This document shows positions 6,388 through 13,542 of a DNA stretch of 16,094 nucleotides, piece after piece. The stretch spans positions 1 through 16,094 of the forward strand of contig JAQYFM010000128.1 of assembly GCA_028723145.1 (NCBI GenBank), in the 5' to 3' direction. The translations under genes were made by a program, and so were the position numbers. The stretch is from Spirochaetales bacterium. Its GTDB lineage: Bacteria; Spirochaetota; Spirochaetia; Sphaerochaetales; Sphaerochaetaceae. The notes under the pieces were generated by a model. That model made no database searches. It was not told the DNA's origin and saw nothing but the letters and a program-made list of their open reading frames with translations. Position 1 is the stretch's first letter, and each line of letters opens with the position of its first letter.

Positions 6388-8190
6388 TTAACTATTTCCA
6401 CCGATACCTTTATCGATAGATGCACCTGTCAATTTGTTGACAAGTAAATTGAAGCTTACAACTATAACAATGATGATTAAGTTGATAGCATTAGCATATT
6501 GGTTCCATCCTTTTTCGTTGTACTGGAAAAGAAGAGTTGTAAGTATTCTTGTTGAAGGGGATACTAAAAGGATGAAGAGTGAAAGCTCTCTCATACATGA
6601 GATGAAAGGAAGTAAATATCCTGATAAGAAACTAGACTTTTGAATTGGGATAATAATTCTTGTCATTCTCTTAAACCAAGAAATACCTTGGATCTCTGCT
6701 GCTTCTTCAATTTCACCTGAAAGCTGTAGCATAGCATTAATACCACTACGAGAAGCAAATGGTAAGTACTTAACTGAACCACATAACGCTAGTAGCGTAA
6801 ATGAGCCATAGAGTGCAGGTATAAAGCCTCTTCTAACAGCAAACATTGAAAGGTAAATAGCACCAAATGCCATTGCAGGCATTAAGTATGGGAAGAAGGT
6901 AATGTTATTTACAATAGTTGAAAGGTGTGAACCTCTCTTTTTAGCAATTGCATAACCTGCGAGGATACCAACAGTACCTGCAACAAGTGAAACAACAACT
7001 GAGAGTTTAAGAGAGTTCATTAAGCCTGTGTAAATTGATTTATTTCTTAAAATACCTGGTTCACTATTTGCAATGTCTGCTCTACCTTCACCGATCCAGA
7101 ATTCTGTAGTGAAGTTACTAAATGAGTAGTCACCAGGAGCCATGATAAATGACTCAACTGCAAATGAGATAAGTGGAACAATCGCAATTACAACTAAGAT
7201 AAATACTAAAAGAACTGTTAATGGAGTTCTTGCTTTCTTTAAATTTACAAGTGCTATATTACTACTTTTACCAGTGACTGTTGTATATGCCTTTCTTCTT
7301 CCTGTTATCCACTGGTTGACCATTAAGATACCTACACCAATTACTATCATGATAAGTGCCATAATGTATCCATATCCAGGATTCATACCATTTAGAGTTC
7401 TATACATTTGGGTTGTTAATACATTGTATCTAACAGGAGTACCCAAGAATGAAGGAACTGCAAAGGCAGACATTGTTGATGAGAATACCAATAGGAAGGT
7501 AGATAATAGAGCAGGGCGAACAATAGGTATTGTAACCTTTCTCATAATGGTGAATCTTGATGCGTGAAGAAGTGATGCAGCCTCTTCAAGATTTGCATCC
7601 ATGTTTCTCAAAATACCACCAATTAGGATGTAAGCAAATGGCGCATAGTGTAGGCCTTGTACTATTACAATTGGAAATAGTCCATAAGCAAACCAGTCAG
7701 CAGTTTCAATTCCTGTTATTACCTGGAATAGTCCTGGAGCACCACCAATTCTTGAATTTCTAAAGAAGTTAAGCCATGCCATAGCAAGTGTCCAAGCTGG
7801 CATGATATATGGAAATACAAATACAGTAGAAAGAAAGCTCTTTGCTTTAATATTTGTACGTGTAATAATCCAAGCAAAGGAACCACCTAAAATAATAGCA
7901 ACCATACAACTTAAGAATGCTATATTTAAGGTGTTTAAGAAAGGTTCGTAGAAGACTTTCATACTTGTTTGACCCGAAGCAAACATCTTCTTCCAGTGGT
8001 AGAGTGTGAAATCACCAACCTTTGAACCTTTAATCGCTCTTACTTCACTTGAGTGTACTGTGAAGGTATCAGCAACGATTGTAATTAGAGGGACAATGGT
8101 GAGATATCCAAGAACTACTAGCAATACTAATAAAATAATATTCTGAGGCTTTCTTAGATATTTTAATAATGCGTTAATCTTTTGTTTCAT
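6388..8190 (-). CDS. Fused two-domain ABC transporter permease (AfuB/FbpB-like)
   Basis: This 600-residue inner-membrane protein carries two binding-protein-dependent transport (MetI-like) domains in one chain, as in FbpB/AfuB, giving about 12 membrane helices. The first helix is near residues 18-40. Domain 1 runs about 85-295 and domain 2 about 325-588. Each has an EAA loop for docking the ATPase: Glu-Glu-Ala-Ala at 202-205 ending in Ile-Pro-Ile-Val-Arg-Pro, and Glu-Glu-Ala-Ala at 495-498 with Gly502 and Ile-Ile-Pro-Ile. In the first loop the usual glycine is replaced by a Leu-His-Ala segment. The single fused permease means the complex needs no second permease gene. A stable hairpin lies in the 51-base gap from the binding-protein gene. 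The Shine-Dalgarno is weak. Confidence 0.94.
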   Translation of the reverse strand: MKQKINALLKYLRKPQNIILLVLLVVLGYLTIVPLITIVADTFTVHSSEVRAIKGSKVGDFTLYHWKKMFASGQTSMKVFYEPFLNTLNIAFLSCMVAIILGGSFAWIITRTNIKAKSFLSTVFVFPYIMPAWTLAMAWLNFFRNSRIGGAPGLFQVITGIETADWFAYGLFPIVIVQGLHYAPFAYILIGGILRNMDANLEEAASLLHASRFTIMRKVTIPIVRPALLSTFLLVFSSTMSAFAVPSFLGTPVRYNVLTTQMYRTLNGMNPGYGYIMALIMIVIGVGILMVNQWITGRRKAYTTVTGKSSNIALVNLKKARTPLTVLLVFILVVIAIVPLISFAVESFIMAPGDYSFSNFTTEFWIGEGRADIANSEPGILRNKSIYTGLMNSLKLSVVVSLVAGTVGILAGYAIAKKRGSHLSTIVNNITFFPYLMPAMAFGAIYLSMFAVRRGFIPALYGSFTLLALCGSVKYLPFASRSGINAMLQLSGEIEEAAEIQGISWFKRMTRIIIPIQKSSFLSGYLLPFISCMRELSLFILLVSPSTRILTTLLFQYNEKGWNQYANAINLIIIVIVVSFNLLVNKLTGASIDKGIGGNS

Positions 8191-8205
8191 GATTTTTTAT
8201 AGCTT

Positions 8206-8233
8206 ATGGCTACAGAGAGCTTTCTGTAGCCAT
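8206..8233 (-). promoter_or_regulatory. Stable intercistronic hairpin between binding-protein and permease genes
   Basis: Perfect 11-bp arms, ATGGCTACAGA and TCTGTAGCCAT, enclose a 6-base loop. On the transcribed (minus) strand no U-run follows (AAGCTATAAAAAATC), so it is not a standard terminator. It more likely protects the 3' end of the upstream message, raising binding protein above permease. Confidence 0.6.
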
Positions 8234-8241
8234 ATAGAAAA

Positions 8242-9390
8242 TTAATAAATATAGAGGTTAAGGAATTCCTCAACATCAGCACGATTTTCGAAGCAGTATT
8301 CTGCATCTTCCTTAACAAGGAGAGGCTCCCAAGTAGCGAATGGGTAGTCGATATCTTCCTGTACACCAATATTAGGATTTGCACTATAAGTACCACAGTC
8401 TTTTCCCCATGGAGCAAAGCCTTCTTCAGAGAATAAGAATTCAATAAAGAGCTTAGCTGCATTTGGATGAGCAGCATTAGAACACATAAGAGGATATAAG
8501 CTGTAATAGAAGCCACAGAATGGTTCCATATTCAAAGCTGGCTTGAGTGCAAGGTTCTTAGTTGTTGCATAGCGTGCCTTTGAGAATACGAAAAGACCTA
8601 CAGGAGTATTAGCCTTATTCTGGCCCTTAATACCTACGTTTTCTGCAATTGTTGTATCGCTTGTACCACTAATTAAGTCGTTCTCGTAGATTGCTTTAAT
8701 CCATTCATAACCTGCATTTGGAGTTGTGAGAACAATATCCTTGCCGTAGTAGTTCTTATAAGCCTGTGCAATTTTTTCTGATACCTCAGGACTTGTAACC
8801 ATAGTTAAGAAGTTAGAGTTTACACCTTCCTGGAACGGGTTCTTAAAGTTGAGTGTGCTCTTATATTTTGGATCTGCAAACTGCCAAATATTATAATATG
8901 GACTTTCTGTTGTGTTTTCATCGTTGTAGATAAATACCTTGTTAATTTGGAAAGCCTGGAGAGGGTTCTGCATTGATTCTGGAATTACATCTTTAAGTGT
9001 AGGTGGAACGTAGTTGTAGAGATATCCTGGTTCCATAAGCTCACCAAATAAACGACCAGCATCTTGAGCTAATACAAAGTCAGCACCTGTGATTCCAGCT
9101 TCACCTTCCTTAGAAACCTTTTCGATTAATTCATAGTCTTTGAGGTTAGATGTTTCACATTCGATTCCATATTTCTCTGTGAAAGCGCTAGCTGCCTTTG
9201 CAATTCTTGAAGAGGTTGCATATACAACAACTTTACCTTCAGCCTGAGCTGCTGCAACGAGCTCATCATGAGTCATTTCTTTTTCTTCAACTACAGGAGC
9301 AGCTGTAGTAGCTTCTTCCTTAGCACCAGAAGAAAATAGAGGCGAAAATACCATGAGGGCGATTAATGCCAGCATGAACAACTTTTTCAT
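8242..9390 (-). CDS. Periplasmic solute-binding protein of the AfuA/FbpA (ferric-type) ABC family
   Basis: This 382-residue binding protein delivers cargo to the fused permease. It has an N-terminal signal peptide (Lys2-Lys3, hydrophobic core 4-19) ending Phe-Ser-Ser-Gly-Ala-Lys-Glu-Glu with no lipobox cysteine, so it is predicted to be a soluble periplasmic protein cut by signal peptidase I. An acidic Ala/Glu/Thr-rich linker (about 24-40) precedes the mature lobes. The fold is suggested by Glu-Gly-Lys-Val-Val-Val-Tyr-Ala-Thr (51-59), Gly-Ala-Asp-Phe-Val-Leu-Ala-Gln-Asp (102-110), and the late segment His-Pro-Asn-Ala-Ala-Lys-Leu-Phe-Ile-Glu-Phe-Leu (308-319), all typical of COG1840-type proteins. 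I cannot place the tandem-Tyr ferric site with confidence. Tyr-Tyr occurs at 214-215 and 295-296, but in contexts not clearly equivalent. AAGGAG precedes the ATG, and the gene starts 27 bases after the mutase stop. Confidence 0.9.
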   Translation of the reverse strand: MKKLFMLALIALMVFSPLFSSGAKEEATTAAPVVEEKEMTHDELVAAAQAEGKVVVYATSSRIAKAASAFTEKYGIECETSNLKDYELIEKVSKEGEAGITGADFVLAQDAGRLFGELMEPGYLYNYVPPTLKDVIPESMQNPLQAFQINKVFIYNDENTTESPYYNIWQFADPKYKSTLNFKNPFQEGVNSNFLTMVTSPEVSEKIAQAYKNYYGKDIVLTTPNAGYEWIKAIYENDLISGTSDTTIAENVGIKGQNKANTPVGLFVFSKARYATTKNLALKPALNMEPFCGFYYSLYPLMCSNAAHPNAAKLFIEFLFSEEGFAPWGKDCGTYSANPNIGVQEDIDYPFATWEPLLVKEDAEYCFENRADVEEFLNLYIY

Positions 9391-9417
9391 TTTTTTACTC
9401 CTTCTGTTTTATTTATT

Positions 9418-10833
9418 TCACGACATTTGTCGTGATAAAACATCCTCAATTATTACTTTGATTTTTTCAGCTTCATCTTTCAATTCACTTAAAACCTCAA
9501 AGCGGGCTAAATAAAGCTCCGTTTCACTTGCTCTTAATGTCACTTGAACCCACGGCTTTTCATCCTTTTTCAAAATTACAGATCCAAGAGGTGAGCCATC
9601 TAGCAAGGTATCTGTTTTATTATAGCCTTTAGTCAGCAATAGTGCCTCAATTTGTTTTAACTTGTTACTTCGCTCTAAGGCACTATCAAATTTCTTAGTC
9701 CATTCCCTCTCTCTATAGTAGGAAGAGGTTAGTTTTATAAAGTATTCAAGGCTTTTTTTATCTTTTTCTAAGGAAGATAAAAAAGCAAGAAGGATTATCG
9801 CCATATTCTCTATTGAATAGACAAAATCATTATATTTGATATTCAAATAATAATGACCTGATTCCTCAACTGCAGCAATAATAGATTTATTCTTACTTAA
9901 AATCTTTTTAATTTGGGAGTGTCCATTAGGGACAATCATGGTTGTGTAACCATTCTCGTTTAGATAATTAATAATCACGGGTGATGCTTTAGGATCTAAA
10001 CAAACAATACCTTTTCCCTTTGATAAAACAGGGAGAATGAATGCAAAAATAGCAGATGGAGGAATTTCCTTCAAATCTTTATTAATTACATCCATTCGGT
10101 CTCCATCGCCATCAAACATAATAAGATAATCACTATCGAATTCTTTAATAGTTTGTTTTATTGGATTAGGATCTCCTTGTGGAAATTCTCCATTAGGAAT
10201 AAAGTTTTTAAAGCTAAAGGATTTATTCCTTGATAAAATATCGAGTAATTCTACTGAGCTAGATCCAGAGAGGAAATCAAATAAAATATTAGTTGAAAAG
10301 CTAGTATCTTGAAGGTTTAAATAGTTAATTGCAAAGTCTAGATAAGCCTTCTTATAGTCTTCAATAAGAAGAGAGCCCTTTGTCCTTGATATTTCTAATT
10401 TTTGATCATTTTCAAAGTATTTCCTAATTATATCTAATTCCCCAGTCTTTTCATAATTACCTGCAATTGGGATACAATTAGGACCTACTAATTTTTCTCC
10501 ATTGTGGTTTTTGGGATTGTGTGATGCTGAAATCATTATGCCAGCAGCATTAGGATTTTGCATTGAGGCAAAGTAAAAAAAAGGAGTTGAGATAGGATTT
10601 TGAAATAGAATTACATCAAAGCCAAGGCTTAGGAATATTTGACACTTTCTTTCTAAAATTCTATTTCCACTTAAACGTGCATCTCGGGCAAGAATAACAG
10701 TCTTAACACTTAAATTTTCTTTAAAAAAAAGTGCCTCTGCTTGTGTTAATTTATCGATAACATCGTTTGTAAAAAACGAACTATCAGCTCTTATATCTGA
10801 TAGATGAAAAATGTCATTCGAAATAGATGACAC
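9418..10833 (-). CDS. Divergent alpha-D-phosphohexomutase (phosphomannomutase/phosphoglucomutase-like)
   Basis: This 471-residue cytoplasmic enzyme is expected to interconvert hexose 1- and 6-phosphates. It has the four landmarks of the family: catalytic phosphoserine Ser104 in Ser-Ala-Ser-His-Asn-Pro, Mg loop Asp-Gly-Asp-Gly-Asp-Arg (241-246), sugar loop Glu-Glu-Ser-Gly-His (323-327), and phosphate loop Arg-Ala-Ser-Glu-Thr-Glu (424-429). It departs from consensus at the N-terminus (Asp-Ile-Arg-Ala-Asp for the usual Gly-Ile-Arg-Gly) and after the phosphate loop (Leu instead of Pro, no following Arg). The start is taken as GTG at 10833, 5 bases after AGGAG. An in-frame TTG at 10857 lies against a TATAAT box and lacks a ribosome site. 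It is the first gene of the transporter operon, which suggests a link to the imported sugar. Phosphomannomutase and phosphoglucomutase activity cannot be told apart by eye. Confidence 0.86.
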   Translation of the reverse strand: MSSISNDIFHLSDIRADSSFFTNDVIDKLTQAEALFFKENLSVKTVILARDARLSGNRILERKCQIFLSLGFDVILFQNPISTPFFYFASMQNPNAAGIMISASHNPKNHNGEKLVGPNCIPIAGNYEKTGELDIIRKYFENDQKLEISRTKGSLLIEDYKKAYLDFAINYLNLQDTSFSTNILFDFLSGSSSVELLDILSRNKSFSFKNFIPNGEFPQGDPNPIKQTIKEFDSDYLIMFDGDGDRMDVINKDLKEIPPSAIFAFILPVLSKGKGIVCLDPKASPVIINYLNENGYTTMIVPNGHSQIKKILSKNKSIIAAVEESGHYYLNIKYNDFVYSIENMAIILLAFLSSLEKDKKSLEYFIKLTSSYYREREWTKKFDSALERSNKLKQIEALLLTKGYNKTDTLLDGSPLGSVILKKDEKPWVQVTLRASETELYLARFEVLSELKDEAEKIKVIIEDVLSRQMS

Positions 10834-10858
10834 AACAACTCCTTTTTCCCCTATCAAA

Positions 10859-10864
10859 ATTATA
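10859..10864 (-). promoter_or_regulatory. Predicted -10 box of the mutase/ABC transporter operon
   Basis: A perfect TATAAT on the minus strand is followed by a leader of about 18 bases to the GTG at 10833. The region 17 bases upstream has no good -35 (ACAGTA), so the promoter may need an activator. Confidence 0.45.
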
Positions 10865-10904
10865 AAGCGGATAATGAATAATACTGTTGTAAAAAATTAA
10901 GAAA

Positions 10905-10940
10905 ACTGAAACAAAATTAATGCGCCCCCGAAGGAGCGCA
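10905..10940 (-). terminator. UUCG-tetraloop terminator after the beta-mannosidase gene
   Basis: On the minus strand, TGCGCTCC pairs with GGGGCGCA (8 bp, one U-G) around a TTCG loop closed by C-G, an exceptionally stable tetraloop. T-rich sequence (TTAATTTTGTTT) follows. It separates the beta-mannosidase message from the downstream mutase operon. Confidence 0.8.
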
Positions 10941-10950
10941 AAATGGTTAA

Positions 10951-13431
10951 TCAATATCCTGCCCAATACAAATCATATACTCTTAGCTTTTCGCTAAACT
11001 CAGTAACAGAAATATCTTCATCCCCTTCAGGTGTGAAGGTAACTACCTTTTGAGCAGTAGGTCTAATTGAGAACATATTGTCAGAGAAAATACCCTTAAT
11101 ATCTTGGCTATCCAAGCTGACCCAGAAAGCAGGACGAGCACAGCTGACCTCAATTTGGAAGCCTTTTCCAACTTTCTTAATTGCGGTATTAAGCTGAGGA
11201 TTTTCTAATGCACACTTTTTAGGTTCTGTTAAGAAAATTACACTCTCTCTATAGATAGAAGGTGTTGATGCCTTAAGGTATGCAAATGTAGTAGTGACAT
11301 CAATATCGCTTATATCACACTGTGTAACTTCCAATACACTTTGAGGCTCTACTGTGACTCTAAATACATGCTGCCTTACCTTTTCTCCACGATAGGTTGA
11401 GAACTTTACACTTACCTTTACATCTTCAGCTTTATCTGTATCGTTGGTGATAAATACCTTTAGTTTTCCATCTTCGATATATCCAATTGGTGCAATTGGA
11501 GCAAAGAAGTTCTTTGCATGATACATTAATAGCTTCCACTTACCACTGTATTCAATCGCAGACCATGAAGCAACAGGCCAGTTATCATTTAGCTGCCAAA
11601 TAAGTGTACCCATACAATATGGTCTGAGAGATCTCCAATATTCACATGCAGTTTGCATTGCCCATGCTTGTTGTGCTTGTGATAGATAGAGCATCTTTTC
11701 AAGAGAATTAGGGAATCTAAAGTATCTTGAGAAGTTTTCCAAAATTATTGAATTACCTCTAGGATTCTTTTGATGGTGCTCCATAACAGGGGAGGTTAAG
11801 TTTAACTGGTCCTCAGGACAATATGATTTTACAGTTGATAAAGAAGGAAAGCTTTGATAACCAAATTCAGAACAGAAGCGAGGCTTAACGCTTCTATATT
11901 TATCGAAGGAAGCTCCTTCATGCCAAACTGTCCAGAAGTGCATATCACCATTTCCATCATTATGCCAGGTGTCTGAGAAATCCCCTGGACCTGCACATGG
12001 ACTTGATGGCCAGAAAACTCTTGAAGGGTCAAGCTCTCTTACCAATCGTCCACATACACCTTCATTTAATCTATCGTAGTCTATAACATATCTATCACGA
12101 TTCTTGATAGACTCTTCATACCAAGTTAAGGCTCCTAAATCCTCATTATTTCCACACCATAGTGCAATACATGGGTGACTCTTTAGTCTAAGAATTTGAT
12201 ATTTTAACTCTTTTTCAACGCTCTTTAAGAACCATTCATCAGATGGATATGTTGAGCAACCAAACATCAAATCATGCCAAACTAAAATACCTAGGCGATC
12301 ACAAGTATCATAGAAGGCTTCATTTTCGTAAAAGCCTCCACCCCAAACTCTTACCATATTCATGTTAGCATCAGCAACTGATTGTAAGAGCTTAATGTAT
12401 CTAGATGTTGTGATTCTTGAATATAATCCATCCATTGGAATCCAGTTAATACCCTTCATAAAGATGTCTTTACCATTTACGCAAACAGTTAACTCTTTTC
12501 CACCCATTGTAACATTATTCTTAATTACTAAGGTTCTAAATGCTACCATTCTCTTATCAGAGAAATCACCAAAGCTAATATCCATTGGGTATAAGTGCTG
12601 TCCACCTTGACCTGCAGGATACCAAAGCTCTACATCTTCCTCTGGAATACAGAATGTATATGAATAGAATTCTTGCCCCGGTTTTATATGTACAATAGTG
12701 TGTTCATCTCGTCCTGCAACATGGATATTCATGTCTACATCGCATTCTTCAAATACCTTTGCAGTTACTTCAGCTTTACAAATCCAATTGTGGTCTATAA
12801 GCTTTGGAATACAGTTCCAAGATTTCACGAATGCATGATTAACACTAATTAATTTAACTGGATCATAAATACCTATAGACATAATGCAAGGACCCCAATC
12901 CCAGCCTGCATTACATTGAGTCTTTCTAACTAGATTGCGATTTGGAGAACCATTTGGATAAAGTGAACATGGAATAGGATATTTAAGATTTTTATTTCTT
13001 TCAATTGCTACCTTTTCTGCGGAGGTAAAGAAGAATTCGATATGGTTTTCACCATCGATAATTGAATCTGTAACATCAATATTATAGCGAGCGAAGAAAT
13101 TATCTGTAGTTCCAATTTCTTTACCATTTAATACTATTCGCGCACAGGTATCTACACGAGTTAATGAGAGGACTGTTCTTTTTTCTGTCTTCTTAAAAGT
13201 AAAAGATCTTTCAATTTTCCAATCATTTTGGCCTACCCAAAGAGTATCAAGTTCATCGGTACCATAGTAAGGATCTTTGATAAAACCTCTATTTAATAGT
13301 GTACTATGAACATCTCCTGGGATATTTATATCTATTCTATTTATGTTATTAAAATACGAACAATTGTTTTCTATGGCCTTTGGATCTTGTGCTGAAAGAA
13401 TCCAAGCACCATCTAATAGTTGAGTTTGCAT
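10951..13431 (-). CDS. Beta-mannosidase (glycoside hydrolase family 2)
   Basis: This 826-residue cytoplasmic exo-glycosidase is predicted to remove terminal beta-linked mannose from short manno-oligosaccharides or glycan cores. There is no signal peptide. It has the GH2 layout: an N-terminal jelly-roll sugar-binding domain (about 5-175, with Asn-Ala-Gly-Trp-Asp-Trp-Gly-Pro at its end), an immunoglobulin-like domain (about 190-300), a TIM barrel (about 305-620) and a C-terminal beta domain. The acid/base is Glu430 in Trp-Cys-Gly-Asn-Asn-Glu. The nucleophile is Glu522 in Ser-Glu-Phe-Gly-Tyr-Gln-Ser-Phe-Pro, the beta-mannosidase form of the motif. Trp-Gln-Leu-Asn-Asp-Asn-Trp-Pro follows near the barrel end. 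The ATG at 13431 has AGGAGG 4 bases upstream. An in-frame ATG at 13473 lies upstream of the predicted promoter. It is transcribed separately from, but toward, the mutase/transporter operon. Confidence 0.95.
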   Translation of the reverse strand: MQTQLLDGAWILSAQDPKAIENNCSYFNNINRIDINIPGDVHSTLLNRGFIKDPYYGTDELDTLWVGQNDWKIERSFTFKKTEKRTVLSLTRVDTCARIVLNGKEIGTTDNFFARYNIDVTDSIIDGENHIEFFFTSAEKVAIERNKNLKYPIPCSLYPNGSPNRNLVRKTQCNAGWDWGPCIMSIGIYDPVKLISVNHAFVKSWNCIPKLIDHNWICKAEVTAKVFEECDVDMNIHVAGRDEHTIVHIKPGQEFYSYTFCIPEEDVELWYPAGQGGQHLYPMDISFGDFSDKRMVAFRTLVIKNNVTMGGKELTVCVNGKDIFMKGINWIPMDGLYSRITTSRYIKLLQSVADANMNMVRVWGGGFYENEAFYDTCDRLGILVWHDLMFGCSTYPSDEWFLKSVEKELKYQILRLKSHPCIALWCGNNEDLGALTWYEESIKNRDRYVIDYDRLNEGVCGRLVRELDPSRVFWPSSPCAGPGDFSDTWHNDGNGDMHFWTVWHEGASFDKYRSVKPRFCSEFGYQSFPSLSTVKSYCPEDQLNLTSPVMEHHQKNPRGNSIILENFSRYFRFPNSLEKMLYLSQAQQAWAMQTACEYWRSLRPYCMGTLIWQLNDNWPVASWSAIEYSGKWKLLMYHAKNFFAPIAPIGYIEDGKLKVFITNDTDKAEDVKVSVKFSTYRGEKVRQHVFRVTVEPQSVLEVTQCDISDIDVTTTFAYLKASTPSIYRESVIFLTEPKKCALENPQLNTAIKKVGKGFQIEVSCARPAFWVSLDSQDIKGIFSDNMFSIRPTAQKVVTFTPEGDEDISVTEFSEKLRVYDLYWAGY

Positions 13432-13452
13432 GTTGCCTCCTATTAATTTAGA

Positions 13453-13480
13453 ATTATAACATAGATATTCCATAGTTAAA
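13453..13480 (-). promoter_or_regulatory. Predicted promoter of the beta-mannosidase gene
   Basis: On the minus strand, TTTAAC (13475-13480), a 16-base spacer and an extended -10, TGTTATAAT (core 13453-13458), predict a start near 13446 and a leader of about 15 bases containing AGGAGG. Confidence 0.6.
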
Positions 13481-13508
13481 GGATTAAATGTACTCGCCGC
13501 ATTTTATG

Positions 13509-13520
13509 GAACAATTGTTC
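13509..13520. promoter_or_regulatory. Perfect 12-bp palindrome upstream of the NAD synthetase gene (candidate operator)
   Basis: GAACAATTGTTC is a perfect palindrome. It covers the -35/spacer zone of the predicted NAD synthetase promoter, in the divergent gap shared with the beta-mannosidase gene. It fits GAAC-N4-GTTC, the core of the Gram-positive LexA box, but one copy next to non-SOS genes does not establish that. Confidence 0.4.
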
Positions 13521-13526
13521 TTCTCA

Positions 13527-13535
13527 TGATATATT
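13527..13535 (+). promoter_or_regulatory. Extended -10 element giving a probable leaderless NAD synthetase transcript
   Basis: TGATATATT (TG-n-TATATT) ends 7 bases before the ATG at 13543, so the predicted transcription start falls at or next to the A of the start codon. No Shine-Dalgarno is present. Confidence 0.5.
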
Positions 13536-13542
13536 TATCTCT

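Noticed and set aside
7142..7567. Hydrophobic open frame of 141 codons on the plus strand
   Set aside because: It is the antisense of the permease gene, and such frames arise commonly opposite membrane-protein genes. It has no ribosome site or independent support. The same applies to frames at 6134-6391, 6434-6643 and 7557-7763.
4634..9390. Calling the transporter an iron(III) importer outright
   Set aside because: The homology is to a superfamily with several cargoes. I could not place the iron-binding tyrosines, and the operon partners handle phosphorylated sugars.
10834..10857. TTG start for the phosphohexomutase
   Set aside because: It abuts a TATAAT box and has no Shine-Dalgarno, whereas GTG at 10833 has AGGAG at 5 bases.
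11829..12032. Short frame inside the beta-mannosidase gene, with others at 12362-12610 and 14487-14759
   Set aside because: They lie wholly within well-supported genes in other frames and show no domain, signal or start signal.
13509..13520. LexA/SOS box
   Set aside because: The palindrome fits GAAC-N4-GTTC, but neither flanking gene is an SOS gene and only one copy is seen, so it is recorded only as a candidate operator.
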